Notes: generated by a model from the letters alone, not told the origin. Positions 6,844 to 14,240 are shown, counted from the first letter of the stretch. The stretch: DNA of 17,146 nt from CAZCAQ01 sp964563965 (GCA_964563965.1 CAZLZI010000015.1:1-17146); one strand, 5' to 3'. Numbers and translations: made by a program.

Positions 6844-8068
6844 GGCGTTTACTTCTTGAAGGATGTCTTAATTTTCTTAAAGCCTTCGCCTCAATCTGCC
6901 TGATTCTTTCCCTAGTTACACCAAATTCTTTACCTACTTCTTCAAGTGTTCTGGATTTCCCATCGCGTAACCCAAATCTAAGTTCAAGAACTCTTCTCTC
7001 ACGAGGATTTAAGGAATCCAAGACATTAACTATATGTTCTTTTAACAGTTCATGGCTGGCTGAATCAAAAGGTGACAAGGTAGACTCATCCGGAATAAAT
7101 TCTTTAAGTCGACTATCCTCTTCTTTCCCTACAGTGGTTTCAAGTGAAGTAGTCTCTTGAGAAATCTTTTCTATTTCATTTGCTTTTGCAACCTCAATAC
7201 CCATTTCTTTAGCAATCTCCTCAGCAGTTGGATTTCTTTCAAGTTCTTGCTCAAGTTTTCTTTGAACCCTCTTATATTTGTTCATAGTTTCAATCATATG
7301 AACAGGGATTCTAATTGTTCTAGCCTGATCAGCAATTGCTCTAGTGATAGCTTGCCTAATCCACCACGTAGCATAGGTTGAAAATTTAAAACCACGTCGC
7401 CAGTCAAATTTCTCTACCGCACGCATAAGTCCAATATTGCCCTCTTGAATGAGGTCCAAAAAGAAAAGGCCTCTACCCATATGTCTTTTTGCAATAGATA
7501 CAACAAGTCTAAGATTAGCTTGAGTTAAGCGCTCAGCGGCTAATTCACATTCTCTTTTAGTGACTGTTTTTGCAAATGCGCGTACTTCTTTAAGAGCTTG
7601 TTTTTCAATTTCCATCTCTTTGGCTACAACATTGTCATTTGGAGCAGCTTTGAGCTGCTTGGTGAGTCTTGCGGTTATAGTATTAAGTTTAATAACCTCA
7701 GCTTTTTTAGCATAATCAATTTCTTGGGCTGCATTTAATAAGTTCACTTTTCCGATTTCTCGTAAATACATCCTTACGGGGTCTGAAAGGACTGCTTTAT
7801 CCATGGAAATTTTAGAAACATCAAGTTCTTCTGTGAGCTTTAAATCCTCAGCCTCTTCAACTGAATCAACGTCAAACACGTCAACGCCCGACTCCATCAA
7901 TTTCTCGTAAAGAGAATCCAGGGTTTCTAGGTTTTCCTCCGCTTGAGGGAATAGATCGAAGACTTCAGCTTGGGTTACATAGCCACGTTTTTTACCTTGG
8001 GCTATAAGCTTTTTTAAAGGGACATCAAATGTTACAGTTTTATCGTCGGAAGTTATTTTTTTAGTCAT
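6827..8068 (-). CDS. rpoD: RNA polymerase primary sigma factor RpoD (sigma-70)
   Basis: This is the housekeeping sigma factor (413 residues, shorter than E. coli because the non-conserved insert is small). Region 1.1 is at about 8-70, region 1.2 at 95-125 (SDPVRMYLREIG). Region 2 (about 176-247) contains LDLIQEGNIGLMRAVEKFD and the -10 recognition helix YATWWIRQAITRAI. Region 3 follows, and region 4 (about 345-410) carries the -35 helix-turn-helix (TLEEVGKEFGVTRERIRQIE). It ends RSKRLRDYL. Intact regions 2.4 and 4.2 agree with the TATAAT/TTGAAA-like sites seen in the window. It lies 38 bases behind dnaG and has its own TATAAT (8090-8085), so it can be read from the dnaG promoter or alone. There is no Shine-Dalgarno. 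The stop region overlaps the convergent cyclase gene by 17 bases. Confidence 0.97.
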   Translation of the reverse strand: MTKKITSDDKTVTFDVPLKKLIAQGKKRGYVTQAEVFDLFPQAEENLETLDSLYEKLMESGVDVFDVDSVEEAEDLKLTEELDVSKISMDKAVLSDPVRMYLREIGKVNLLNAAQEIDYAKKAEVIKLNTITARLTKQLKAAPNDNVVAKEMEIEKQALKEVRAFAKTVTKRECELAAERLTQANLRLVVSIAKRHMGRGLFFLDLIQEGNIGLMRAVEKFDWRRGFKFSTYATWWIRQAITRAIADQARTIRIPVHMIETMNKYKRVQRKLEQELERNPTAEEIAKEMGIEVAKANEIEKISQETTSLETTVGKEEDSRLKEFIPDESTLSPFDSASHELLKEHIVNVLDSLNPRERRVLELRFGLRDGKSRTLEEVGKEFGVTRERIRQIEAKALRKLRHPSRSKRLRDYL

Positions 8069-8072
8069 ATAT

Positions 8073-8105
8073 TAAGCATTCATAATTATATACGAAATAT
8101 GCTTA
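8073..8105. repeat. Inverted repeat flanking the rpoD -10 box
   Basis: TAAGCAT (8073-8079) and ATGCTTA (8099-8105) are perfect 7-base inverted arms, 19 bases apart, with the rpoD TATAAT almost central. An operator is conceivable; chance is not excluded in AT-rich DNA. Confidence 0.35.
8085..8090 (-). promoter_or_regulatory. -10 box (TATAAT) of an internal rpoD promoter
   Basis: Perfect TATAAT on the minus strand in the 38-base gap between dnaG and rpoD, 16 bases before the rpoD ATG. The expected transcript would begin near 8078, leaving a leader of about ten bases without a Shine-Dalgarno. No clear -35 hexamer is seen. Confidence 0.5.
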
Positions 8106-8106
8106 G

Positions 8107-9900
8107 TTAGGCTAGGCGGGCCGATAGATCTTTCAACTTTGTGACTAAGTTTATTAGTTCTTCCGAGTCTTGCTCTTTTTCGGCTTTTCTTATCTTAACA
8201 GTGACTTCTTTAAGTTCTTTCCTTAATTGTTCTTTTTTAAGACGCTTAAAAGTCTTTTCCAGCTCATGCAAAAAAGTGTTTTCTTCTTCATCTGCCTCAC
8301 CTAAATCATTTAGGTATATTTGTTCTATTCTTCCGGCAAGAGATACATCTAATTTAGATGCAAAGTTTTTTATATCGAACTTTCGTTTTCTTCCGGCAAG
8401 ATAGCTTTTGAGCTCTATAAATATTTTTTGCAGATCTTCAGAAACAAAGTCTTTTTTTGCTAATCTGTGTGTTAGGGCCTGCGCAGTTCCTAACGGCGCT
8501 TTCATTATTAACGCCAGCATATATTCCTCTAACGGGAATTTTCTATTTTTATCATAATCAGAGCCTTTGTCAATAGGCGAGGACGTAGAGGAGGGACTTT
8601 GAGCTGCTACTACAGCATTTAAACCACTTGAGTGAGACTTAAGTACACCATATATCGACTCCTCTGAAACATCCAAGGCTTCAGACAGTGTCTTTACACT
8701 TGTGTCTAAAATCACAGGGTTTTTAGTCATAGTAAGAAAAGGAGCTACTTCTGAAAGTATTTTATTTTTACCAACATAGGAGTGTTTATCATTCGCATTT
8801 AAGCTTGTTGCAATAACAAAATCGTAAAATGGAATAGGATTAGACAAACAATGTTTAGCACCAACACTGTCAGCATTAAAAAATTGATCTAAATCTGTAT
8901 ACTTTGGAGGAATAGGACAAACATAAACATCAAAACCTTCTCTCTCTGCAAGTTCAATACCCCGCATACTGGCTTTAATACCAGCTAAATCAGAATCATA
9001 ACAAAATACTAATTGTTTGGTATATCTCCCAAGCTGCCCAAGCTGTTGCAATGTCAAAGCAGTACCCGATGATGCTATTACATTACGAACACCGTATTTA
9101 TAGGCAGTTAAAACATCAAGCTGTCCTTCTACCATAACTGCTCCCGTTTTCTTTATTTCTACCCTAGCTAAATCCAACCCATACAAAAAAGCACTCTTAT
9201 TAAAGACCTTTGTGCTCGCGGTATTTATATACTTAGGTTGTTCATCAAAGATTGTCCTCCCATTAAAACCTAATATTTTGCCATCCGTTCCCTTGAAGGG
9301 AAATATTATTCTTCCTCGGAACTTATCAATGAAACCTTGGCCAGAGCTTTTGCGCACAATAACACCGGCCTCAAGCATATCAACAGCATTAAACTTTTTT
9401 TTGGTAAGATAGTTGAACAATAAATCCCACTGCTTTGGTGCATACCCTAAATAAAAAGCGCTTATCGTTTCTTTATCTAGTTTTCGCTTTGTTAACACAT
9501 ATTTTAAGCCAATCTCCCCTGCTGGATGATTAAGAAGAAGATAATTATAAAATTGAGCAGAAATGTAATTAATCTCATAGAGAATAGCTTTACCTTGAGT
9601 GTAGGTATTATCTTGTTTTCGTACTTCAACGCCTGCAATCTCCCCCAGAGCCTCCAAAGTGGCGCTAAAATCAAGACCCTCAACCTTCTCATAAAACGAG
9701 AAGATATCTCCTCCTTCCCCACACCCAAAACACTTATATATTTGAAGTTCTGGAGACACCATAAAAGAGGGGGTATTTTCACCATGAAAGGGACATAGTC
9801 CTTTGTAATTGGTACCAGACTTCTTAAGCGATACATATCTACTTATCAAATCAACAATGCTTAGCTTTTGCTTAATCTCATTCACAACATCATTTACCAT
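8107..9900 (-). CDS. dnaG: DNA primase DnaG
   Basis: The 597-residue primase makes RNA primers at the replication fork. The N-terminal CHC2 zinc domain has C36-x2-H39-x17-C57-x2-C60. The catalytic core follows with FRGRIIFPF and the TOPRIM residues: VEGQLDVL (Glu258) and FCYDSDLAG (Asp302, Asp304), then DLDQFF. The C-terminal ~150 residues, where DnaB helicase binds in other species, are much less conserved and end in charged helices. It precedes rpoD on the same strand, as in the classical rpsU-dnaG-rpoD macromolecular synthesis operon, but rpsU is absent; the unit upstream is tRNA-Arg. ATG at 9900 is preferred because an extended -10 box ends seven bases before it and there is no Shine-Dalgarno. 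Confidence 0.97.
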   Translation of the reverse strand: MVNDVVNEIKQKLSIVDLISRYVSLKKSGTNYKGLCPFHGENTPSFMVSPELQIYKCFGCGEGGDIFSFYEKVEGLDFSATLEALGEIAGVEVRKQDNTYTQGKAILYEINYISAQFYNYLLLNHPAGEIGLKYVLTKRKLDKETISAFYLGYAPKQWDLLFNYLTKKKFNAVDMLEAGVIVRKSSGQGFIDKFRGRIIFPFKGTDGKILGFNGRTIFDEQPKYINTASTKVFNKSAFLYGLDLARVEIKKTGAVMVEGQLDVLTAYKYGVRNVIASSGTALTLQQLGQLGRYTKQLVFCYDSDLAGIKASMRGIELAEREGFDVYVCPIPPKYTDLDQFFNADSVGAKHCLSNPIPFYDFVIATSLNANDKHSYVGKNKILSEVAPFLTMTKNPVILDTSVKTLSEALDVSEESIYGVLKSHSSGLNAVVAAQSPSSTSSPIDKGSDYDKNRKFPLEEYMLALIMKAPLGTAQALTHRLAKKDFVSEDLQKIFIELKSYLAGRKRKFDIKNFASKLDVSLAGRIEQIYLNDLGEADEEENTFLHELEKTFKRLKKEQLRKELKEVTVKIRKAEKEQDSEELINLVTKLKDLSARLA

Positions 9901-9907
9901 TAGGCTC

Positions 9908-9916
9908 TTTATAACA
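9908..9916 (-). promoter_or_regulatory. Extended -10 box, predicted leaderless dnaG promoter
   Basis: Minus strand TGT then TATAAA (9913-9908), followed by seven bases and the dnaG ATG at 9900. The TGn motif can replace a -35 box. The spacing places +1 at the start codon. Confidence 0.55.
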
Positions 9917-9921
9917 CTAAA

Positions 9922-9935
9922 ACCCTTATAAGGGT
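9922..9935. promoter_or_regulatory. 14-bp perfect palindrome upstream of dnaG
   Basis: ACCCTTATAAGGGT is its own reverse complement and covers the spacer and -35 zone of the dnaG promoter, a common operator position. On the minus strand it can also be read as a short hairpin (stem ACCCT/AGGGT, loop TATA) followed by TTTAG, so a weak terminator for the upstream tRNA-Arg transcript is an alternative. Confidence 0.45.
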
Positions 9936-9990
9936 AGTATTATTGAATCATTAAAGGTTACCTAGTAGTTTGAAGGAATGCAAAGTAATC

Positions 9991-10066
9991 TGGCGTACCC
10001 GGAGGGACTCGAACCCCCGACTTCAGCGTCCGCAACGCTGCGTTCTATCCTCTGAACTACGGGTAC
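9991..10066 (-). tRNA. tRNA-Arg, anticodon GCG
   Basis: The 76-base cloverleaf includes an encoded CCA (9993-9991). Acceptor arms GTACCCG and CGGGTAC pair fully. The D arm is GTTC/GAAC with A20 in the loop, an arginine identity base. The anticodon stem CAGCG/CGCTG closes the loop TTGCGGA, giving anticodon GCG (codons CGC and CGU). The T arm has the loop TTCGAGT and the discriminator is G. Most bacteria use ACG, modified to ICG, for this box, so GCG is unusual. An extended -10 promoter lies 14 bases upstream. Confidence 0.95.
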
Positions 10067-10080
10067 ACTAGAGCAAGGGA

Positions 10081-10089
10081 ATTATAGCA
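10081..10089 (-). promoter_or_regulatory. Extended -10 promoter for tRNA-Arg
   Basis: Minus strand TGC followed by TATAAT (10086-10081), 14 bases before the mature tRNA 5' end, giving a predicted leader of about seven bases. It lies in the short gap after the membrane-protein gene; no good -35 hexamer is seen, which an extended -10 tolerates. Confidence 0.6.
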
Positions 10090-10091
10090 AA

Positions 10092-10727
10092 CTAAGCAGA
10101 ACTGTTCGTTTGATCATTAACATTAATCTTATTAACAAACATCTTGAATATTTTATCTGCAAAATCTTCAGGGGCTTTTTCCAAGAAAGGCAAGTATTCA
10201 TTAAGCAATGTTTGAACCTCGGCAACTTTATCCTCCGCAACCAACACAAAAAGTCTGGACACTCCATCTTTATGCAAATCTAAATTAAAGATAACATAGC
10301 CTTCTTTTTGCGTTATAAAAAAATATCTGAAAGCATCCCAGGGATAAAACTCTCCACCATAATTAAAACCAAGCGTTGTAATCTCATATTTAACTTGTTC
10401 TGCAGGGGTAGCCGATATTACATAGCTAACAAAGACAACTACAAGTATGGCAACTATCGGAATAAATTCCTGAAGTATTACTAAAAGCACCAACACCACA
10501 AAAGCTATAATAGTCAGAGACCGCATAAACTTATCGTTTTTCTTTGTTGGAGGTAGTTTGGTCATGCCAACCCACTCAAGTAGTACTTCTTTCTTTAACG
10601 GTCTTTCTTCTTTAGTTCTACTTGCGGGAACAATTACTTCAGAAGGGTCAGGCATGTATTTGTTGTTACTTAGACCTAAGACGTTTTTAAAACTCAAATT
10701 ATCAATAATTTTCATTTTGTTTCTCAT
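10092..10727 (-). CDS. Hypothetical two-helix membrane protein
   Basis: I do not recognise a named family. The 211 residues comprise a soluble N-terminal part rich in charged residues, two adjacent hydrophobic helices (about 69-86 and 88-106) forming a hairpin, and a C-terminal domain. The arrangement (hairpin followed by a small beta-rich domain with TTLGFNYGGEFYPWDAFRYF) recalls bacterial PH-like/YcxB-type membrane proteins, but this is only resemblance. The first ATG (10727) uses the final A of the CCA end of the upstream tRNA-Ser as its A. If the two are co-transcribed and the tRNA is cut out, that ATG is destroyed. A second in-frame ATG at 10715 (Met5) would then be the working start. 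Neither has a Shine-Dalgarno. tRNA-Arg follows 25 bases after the stop. Confidence 0.75.
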   Translation of the reverse strand: MRNKMKIIDNLSFKNVLGLSNNKYMPDPSEVIVPASRTKEERPLKKEVLLEWVGMTKLPPTKKNDKFMRSLTIIAFVVLVLLVILQEFIPIVAILVVVFVSYVISATPAEQVKYEITTLGFNYGGEFYPWDAFRYFFITQKEGYVIFNLDLHKDGVSRLFVLVAEDKVAEVQTLLNEYLPFLEKAPEDFADKIFKMFVNKINVNDQTNSSA

Positions 10728-10813
10728 GGCGGAGGGTACAGGATTCGAACCTGTGGACGGAATTAACCGTCACGGCTTAGCAAGCCGCTGCATTACCACT
10801 CTGCCAACCCTCC
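10727..10813 (-). tRNA. tRNA-Ser, anticodon GCU
   Basis: The 87-base type II tRNA includes CCA. Acceptor arms are GGAGGGT and ACCCTCC. The anticodon loop TTGCTAA gives GCU (codons AGC and AGU). The long variable arm pairs GACGG with CCGTC, the serine hallmark. The T arm is ACAGG/CCTGT with loop TTCGAAT, and the discriminator is G. The last base of CCA is also the first base of the next gene's ATG. Confidence 0.95.
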
Positions 10814-10844
10814 ATGATTATATGGGTGGGCACCATTGCCCGTA

Positions 10845-11438
10845 TTATATTACCTTTTTCGTAAGTACAAAACAGTTTATCATCTGTGCCCCGTTTTGGT
10901 ACAGCATACTTGTTACTGATACTAACTCTTCGCCGGTAACAACATAGGGAAGAACCAACAAAACAGCTTTCCCTTTAAGATAAGAGTTCAATGCTTTATT
11001 TGGTGAATAAGCTAGTGCGCGTAAACCAAAGTACTTAGCTACCTCCTTAGCTATAACAGCATGTATAAAGACACTAACCACTGAATCTGAGGTATCTAGA
11101 TAAAGCACAACATGATCTTTATATAAGTAACCGAAAGTACTAGCAAACAAGCACCCATACCGAGTAAGCACCTTTAGTGCATAGAACTCATGAGTAGATA
11201 GCAAAAAAAGCTTTTTAAGTTCAGACGTATAGTTAAAAGCTAAAAAAAGGTTGTAAGGAGCAAATACGCTAAAGCATGAGATATGGACTTTACCATCAAG
11301 GGAAGGCAAGAAACAAACAGGACATAAAGTTTCATTTACAAGTGACATACTCGTTAGACAACGCTTACATATACCAAGACCAGTCTCGTTGCATAAGACA
11401 CACTTTGTATAAAAAAGAAAACTAAGTAGCTTATCCAT
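10845..11438 (-). CDS. ComF-like protein with a degenerate phosphoribosyltransferase motif
   Basis: This 197-residue protein has ComF architecture: an N-terminal zinc-finger-like cysteine set (C13, C16, C24, C27, C39, C42) followed by a phosphoribosyltransferase-like domain. ComF proteins are linked to DNA uptake in competent bacteria. The region AVLLVLPYVVTGEEL (158-172) aligns with the family PRPP loop, usually VLLVDDVxTTGxTL, but the two acidic residues are Leu-Pro here (163-164), so PRPP binding is doubtful. The middle is weakly conserved and slightly short. ATG at 11438 lies inside the first of two tandem DnaA-box-like sequences, with no Shine-Dalgarno. It is divergent from the ABC transporter gene, 87 bases away, and heads the minus-strand run towards dnaG-rpoD. 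Confidence 0.7.
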   Translation of the reverse strand: MDKLLSFLFYTKCVLCNETGLGICKRCLTSMSLVNETLCPVCFLPSLDGKVHISCFSVFAPYNLFLAFNYTSELKKLFLLSTHEFYALKVLTRYGCLFASTFGYLYKDHVVLYLDTSDSVVSVFIHAVIAKEVAKYFGLRALAYSPNKALNSYLKGKAVLLVLPYVVTGEELVSVTSMLYQNGAQMINCFVLTKKVI

Positions 11439-11450
11439 AAGTTATCCACA
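11431..11450 (+). promoter_or_regulatory. Two tandem DnaA-box-like 9-mers
   Basis: TTATCCATA (11431-11439) and TTATCCACA (11442-11450) lie in the same orientation, 11 bases apart start to start, about one helical turn. The second is a perfect match to TTATNCACA and the first has one mismatch. They straddle the start codon and upstream region of the comF-like gene. Confidence 0.5.
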
Positions 11451-11525
11451 TAGCTATATTCCTTACAGGTAGAACGCATCAGGAGATACGCACCTATAGT
11501 AACACATCAACATGGGCTTATAGTA

Positions 11526-13394
11526 ATGAAGAGTCTAAAGAAATTAGAAATTTTCACTAGCGTGGAATATACTAATAAGGTGAAACTTCCATTAACAAGC
11601 AAGCTTAGAGGCATATCACAAACAGCAGCTACCGTTAAAAGGGGTGTGGTACTTGTTTACAATGCAAATAAAGGACTGGTTATCGCAAATTTTATTGCAA
11701 ATGCTTTAAATGAATTAAGCCCACTAGTCTTAGCATTTTTATCAGCTCGGGTCATTGACACACTGATCGATAATCTCCAAGGAGGCGGCGTTGATTATAC
11801 TACCATCTATACAAATATAGCCTTTATTGTGCTGTTATTACTCTTCAGTTTCGTGTTTTCTAAAGTTGCTCAATTTACGGATCAGCAACTCTTCATGTTT
11901 ATGGACTTTCATACAGATACATTACTGATGAAAAAACTATCCTCTCTAGATATGGAGATTTTTGAAAATCCTAAAACTAACAACTCCGTGATGAAAGCTA
12001 AGCGTAACATCAATAGGTTAACAAGGATGGTAGAAAGTACAATTTGGATAGCAACACAAGTTGTAGTGGTGATTACCACGCTTATACTATTTATAAAGCT
12101 AAATCCTCTTATTATAGTTATTGTTTTAATCGCTAATGCTCCGTTCTTTATTGAAAATATTGTTTATGGGAAAAGGATCTGGGGAATATGGGATGCAAAA
12201 TCCGAAGAACTTAGAGATTATGGAGATACCTATGGCTATGTTACCTCCGACAGAACTATAGGGGAAGTAAAAATATATGGTATTCGGGATTTCTTAATAA
12301 CAAGAGCAACTACTATTTATGGCAATTTTGTTAAAGAACAGCGGATTGTTGAAACAAAAAGACTAAGCTCAGGCATATTTCTGTCAGTACTAAGTGCCAC
12401 AGGAAATGGTCTTACTATTCTTATTATTGCGTTAAGTGCTCTAACTCAAAAGATTAGTGTGGGTGCCGTAACTTTCTATATTCAAAACGCAAGAAGTTTA
12501 TCATCGAGCATTTCATCAATATTCTCATCTCTTGCAAGCATCATTGATCACAGCACATATGTTAAAGAGTTGTTAGATGTTTTAGATACCAAGAACACAA
12601 TTATTTCAGGCACTAAACAATTGCCTTCAACAAACAAGGCGCCAAGTGTTGAATTTAAAAATGTAACATTTAGATACCCAAACAGTGACAAAGACGTGCT
12701 TAAGAATTTTAATCTTACAATTGAAGCCGGAGAACACATTGCCATAGTAGGTAAAAACGGTGCTGGAAAAACAACCTTAATTAAATTACTTATGCGGTTT
12801 TATGATGTAACAAAAGGAGAAATACTCATCAATAATATCAATATAAAAGAATATGATCTTGCAAGTCTATATAAACACATTGCAACTTTATTTCAACTGT
12901 TTAATACCTATCATTATGATGCCAAGACTAATATAGGTATGGGTAACATAGAAAATATTGATAATCTTGAAGGCATCCATAGTGCCGCAAAACAAGCAGG
13001 AGCCGACGAATTCATACAGGACTATTCAAGCAAGTATGATCAGATTTTAAGCAAACGGTTTAGTTCTGGTATAGATCCATCATACGGACAGTGGCAAAGA
13101 ATTGCATTAGCCCGAGCATTTTTTAAAAATGCATCTATTCTCATCTTAGACGAACCAACAAGTGCCATTGACCCTAAGGCTGAAGCAGAGATATTTGAGC
13201 GGCTTTTTGAGTTTGCTAAAGATAAGAGTGTTATCATAATCTCTCACAGGTTTTCGACTGTAAGAAATGCACAGCGAATACTCGTAATTGAAGATGGTAG
13301 AATAGCGGAATCCGGTAGCCACGAGGAGTTGATGAAAAACCCAAGTGGTATTTACACAACAACTTTTGAAATTCAAAGAAAAGGGTATATTTAA
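11526..13394 (+). CDS. ABC transporter half-exporter (permease and ATPase fused)
   Basis: The 622-residue polypeptide has a transmembrane domain (about 40-345, several hydrophobic helices) fused to an ATP-binding domain (about 375-615), the plan of homodimeric ABC exporters. The ATPase shows Walker A GKNGAGKTT (409-417), Walker B ILILDEP with Asp542 and the catalytic Glu543, a D-loop SAID, and the H-loop ISHR (His574). The ABC signature reads DPSYGQ (517-522) instead of LSGGQ, a marked deviation. Substrate cannot be read from sequence. The gene is divergent from the comF-like gene; the upstream 87 bases hold TATAGT at 11495-11500 and again at 11519-11524, neither well placed as a -10 box. No Shine-Dalgarno is seen. 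tRNA-Ala starts one base after the stop. Confidence 0.9.
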   Translation: MKSLKKLEIFTSVEYTNKVKLPLTSKLRGISQTAATVKRGVVLVYNANKGLVIANFIANALNELSPLVLAFLSARVIDTLIDNLQGGGVDYTTIYTNIAFIVLLLLFSFVFSKVAQFTDQQLFMFMDFHTDTLLMKKLSSLDMEIFENPKTNNSVMKAKRNINRLTRMVESTIWIATQVVVVITTLILFIKLNPLIIVIVLIANAPFFIENIVYGKRIWGIWDAKSEELRDYGDTYGYVTSDRTIGEVKIYGIRDFLITRATTIYGNFVKEQRIVETKRLSSGIFLSVLSATGNGLTILIIALSALTQKISVGAVTFYIQNARSLSSSISSIFSSLASIIDHSTYVKELLDVLDTKNTIISGTKQLPSTNKAPSVEFKNVTFRYPNSDKDVLKNFNLTIEAGEHIAIVGKNGAGKTTLIKLLMRFYDVTKGEILINNINIKEYDLASLYKHIATLFQLFNTYHYDAKTNIGMGNIENIDNLEGIHSAAKQAGADEFIQDYSSKYDQILSKRFSSGIDPSYGQWQRIALARAFFKNASILILDEPTSAIDPKAEAEIFERLFEFAKDKSVIIISHRFSTVRNAQRILVIEDGRIAESGSHEELMKNPSGIYTTTFEIQRKGYI

Positions 13395-13395
13395 A

Positions 13396-13472
13396 GGGCC
13401 TGTAGCTCAATTGGCTAGAGCGCTGCATTCGCATTGCAGAGGCAAGGGGTTCGAATCCCCTCAGGTCCACCA
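13396..13472 (+). tRNA. tRNA-Ala, anticodon CGC
   Basis: The 77-base cloverleaf includes CCA (13470-13472). Acceptor arms GGGCCTG and CAGGTCC contain the G3-U70 wobble pair that marks alanine tRNAs. The anticodon stem CTGCA/TGCAG closes TTCGCAT, giving CGC for codon GCG. The T loop is TTCGAAT and the discriminator is A. It begins one base after the ABC transporter stop, so it is either processed from that transcript or has a promoter within the gene; I see no convincing one. Confidence 0.95.
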
Positions 13473-13481
13473 AGATATAAA

Positions 13482-14240
13482 TTAAGATAAATTGGATATT
13501 ACATTAAGTAAATCGATTCTTTTTTGGTTTAGGTATTCATCTTTTACTTCATTTAGATTAATTTCTAACTCCTTAATATCCTCAGTATATAGCGGTGCCT
13601 CATAAACTATATCTCCGTAGGGATTTATCACCAAACTGGGTAGAGGTCCGTTTTCATTAATTGTGTTTACACTTACAACAAACATCTGATTTTCCATTGC
13701 TCGGCTTATTAATAGATGTCTCTTTTTACCATCATGCTGTGCAACAGCATTATTGATGTGGAAAACTACCTTAGCACCAAGAGCTTTTAGATAGATCCAT
13801 TGCTCAGGGAATGCATTCTCTCTACACATTTGTATTCCAATTATTGTGCCTAGTATTGTATATGAATCAATTTTATTCCCGGGGTAAAAATGATTTCTAT
13901 CAAGCGTTGATAGGTTACACTTTCTATATTCATGAGTAGCACCCATATAGGTTAGATACGAGCAATTGTATGCATGATCTCGTTCAAAAGCGATGCCTCC
14001 AAAAATTACAGCACATGCTGCTTTTTTACTCATCTCCACAATCTCCTCTATAGAAGGAGCTAACATCTTTCTGTCTATATGTTGTAAAAAGTTTTTAGTA
14101 TCAGGATAGTATCCAGTCAGCATCCCTTCCGGAAAGATTATAACTGTGTTTTTACTAGTATTATTAATTACATCTATTATTTTATTCTTATTTTCACTTA
14201 TATGGCTCGAAATTGAGAGTTGTGCAAGTTTAATCCTCAT
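13482..14240 (-). CDS. Carbon-nitrogen hydrolase (nitrilase superfamily)
   Basis: The 252-residue protein is a nitrilase-superfamily hydrolase, a group that cleaves amide or nitrile bonds. The catalytic triad is visible: Glu38 in FPEGMLTGY, Lys107 in YRKCNLSTL and Cys139 in GIQMCRENAFPEQW, followed by the usual SRAMENQMFVVSVN and a final domain strand around NPYGDIVYE. Length is typical for the single-domain members. The substrate could be an omega-amide, N-carbamoyl compound or another small amide; nothing nearby decides. ATG at 14240 is preceded by a TATAAT ending six bases upstream and by no Shine-Dalgarno, so the mRNA is probably leaderless. It is convergent with tRNA-Ala and divergent from the alpha/beta hydrolase gene. 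Confidence 0.88.
   Translation of the reverse strand: MRIKLAQLSISSHISENKNKIIDVINNTSKNTVIIFPEGMLTGYYPDTKNFLQHIDRKMLAPSIEEIVEMSKKAACAVIFGGIAFERDHAYNCSYLTYMGATHEYRKCNLSTLDRNHFYPGNKIDSYTILGTIIGIQMCRENAFPEQWIYLKALGAKVVFHINNAVAQHDGKKRHLLISRAMENQMFVVSVNTINENGPLPSLVINPYGDIVYEAPLYTEDIKELEINLNEVKDEYLNQKRIDLLNVISNLS

Noticed and set aside
8328..8400. Repeated TTCTTCCGGCAAG, about 60 bases apart
   Set aside because: Both copies encode LAGR within the poorly conserved dnaG C-terminal region; too short and isolated to call a repeat element.
10817..10822. TATAAT directly upstream of tRNA-Ser(GCU)
   Set aside because: Only three bases separate it from the mature 5' end, so transcription would start inside the tRNA.
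10828..10841. Hairpin GGGCA-CCAT-TGCCC between the comF-like gene and tRNA-Ser
   Set aside because: The stem is only five pairs and there is no adjacent T-run on either strand, so I do not call it a terminator.
10558..10947. Plus-strand frame containing AEGTGFEPV
   Set aside because: It reads through the antisense of tRNA-Ser(GCU) and the membrane-protein and comF-like genes; no independent coding evidence.
13234..13473. Minus-strand frame beginning MVDLRGFEPLA
   Set aside because: It is the antisense of tRNA-Ala and the end of the ABC transporter gene; this N-terminus is a well-known artefact of translating tRNA antisense.
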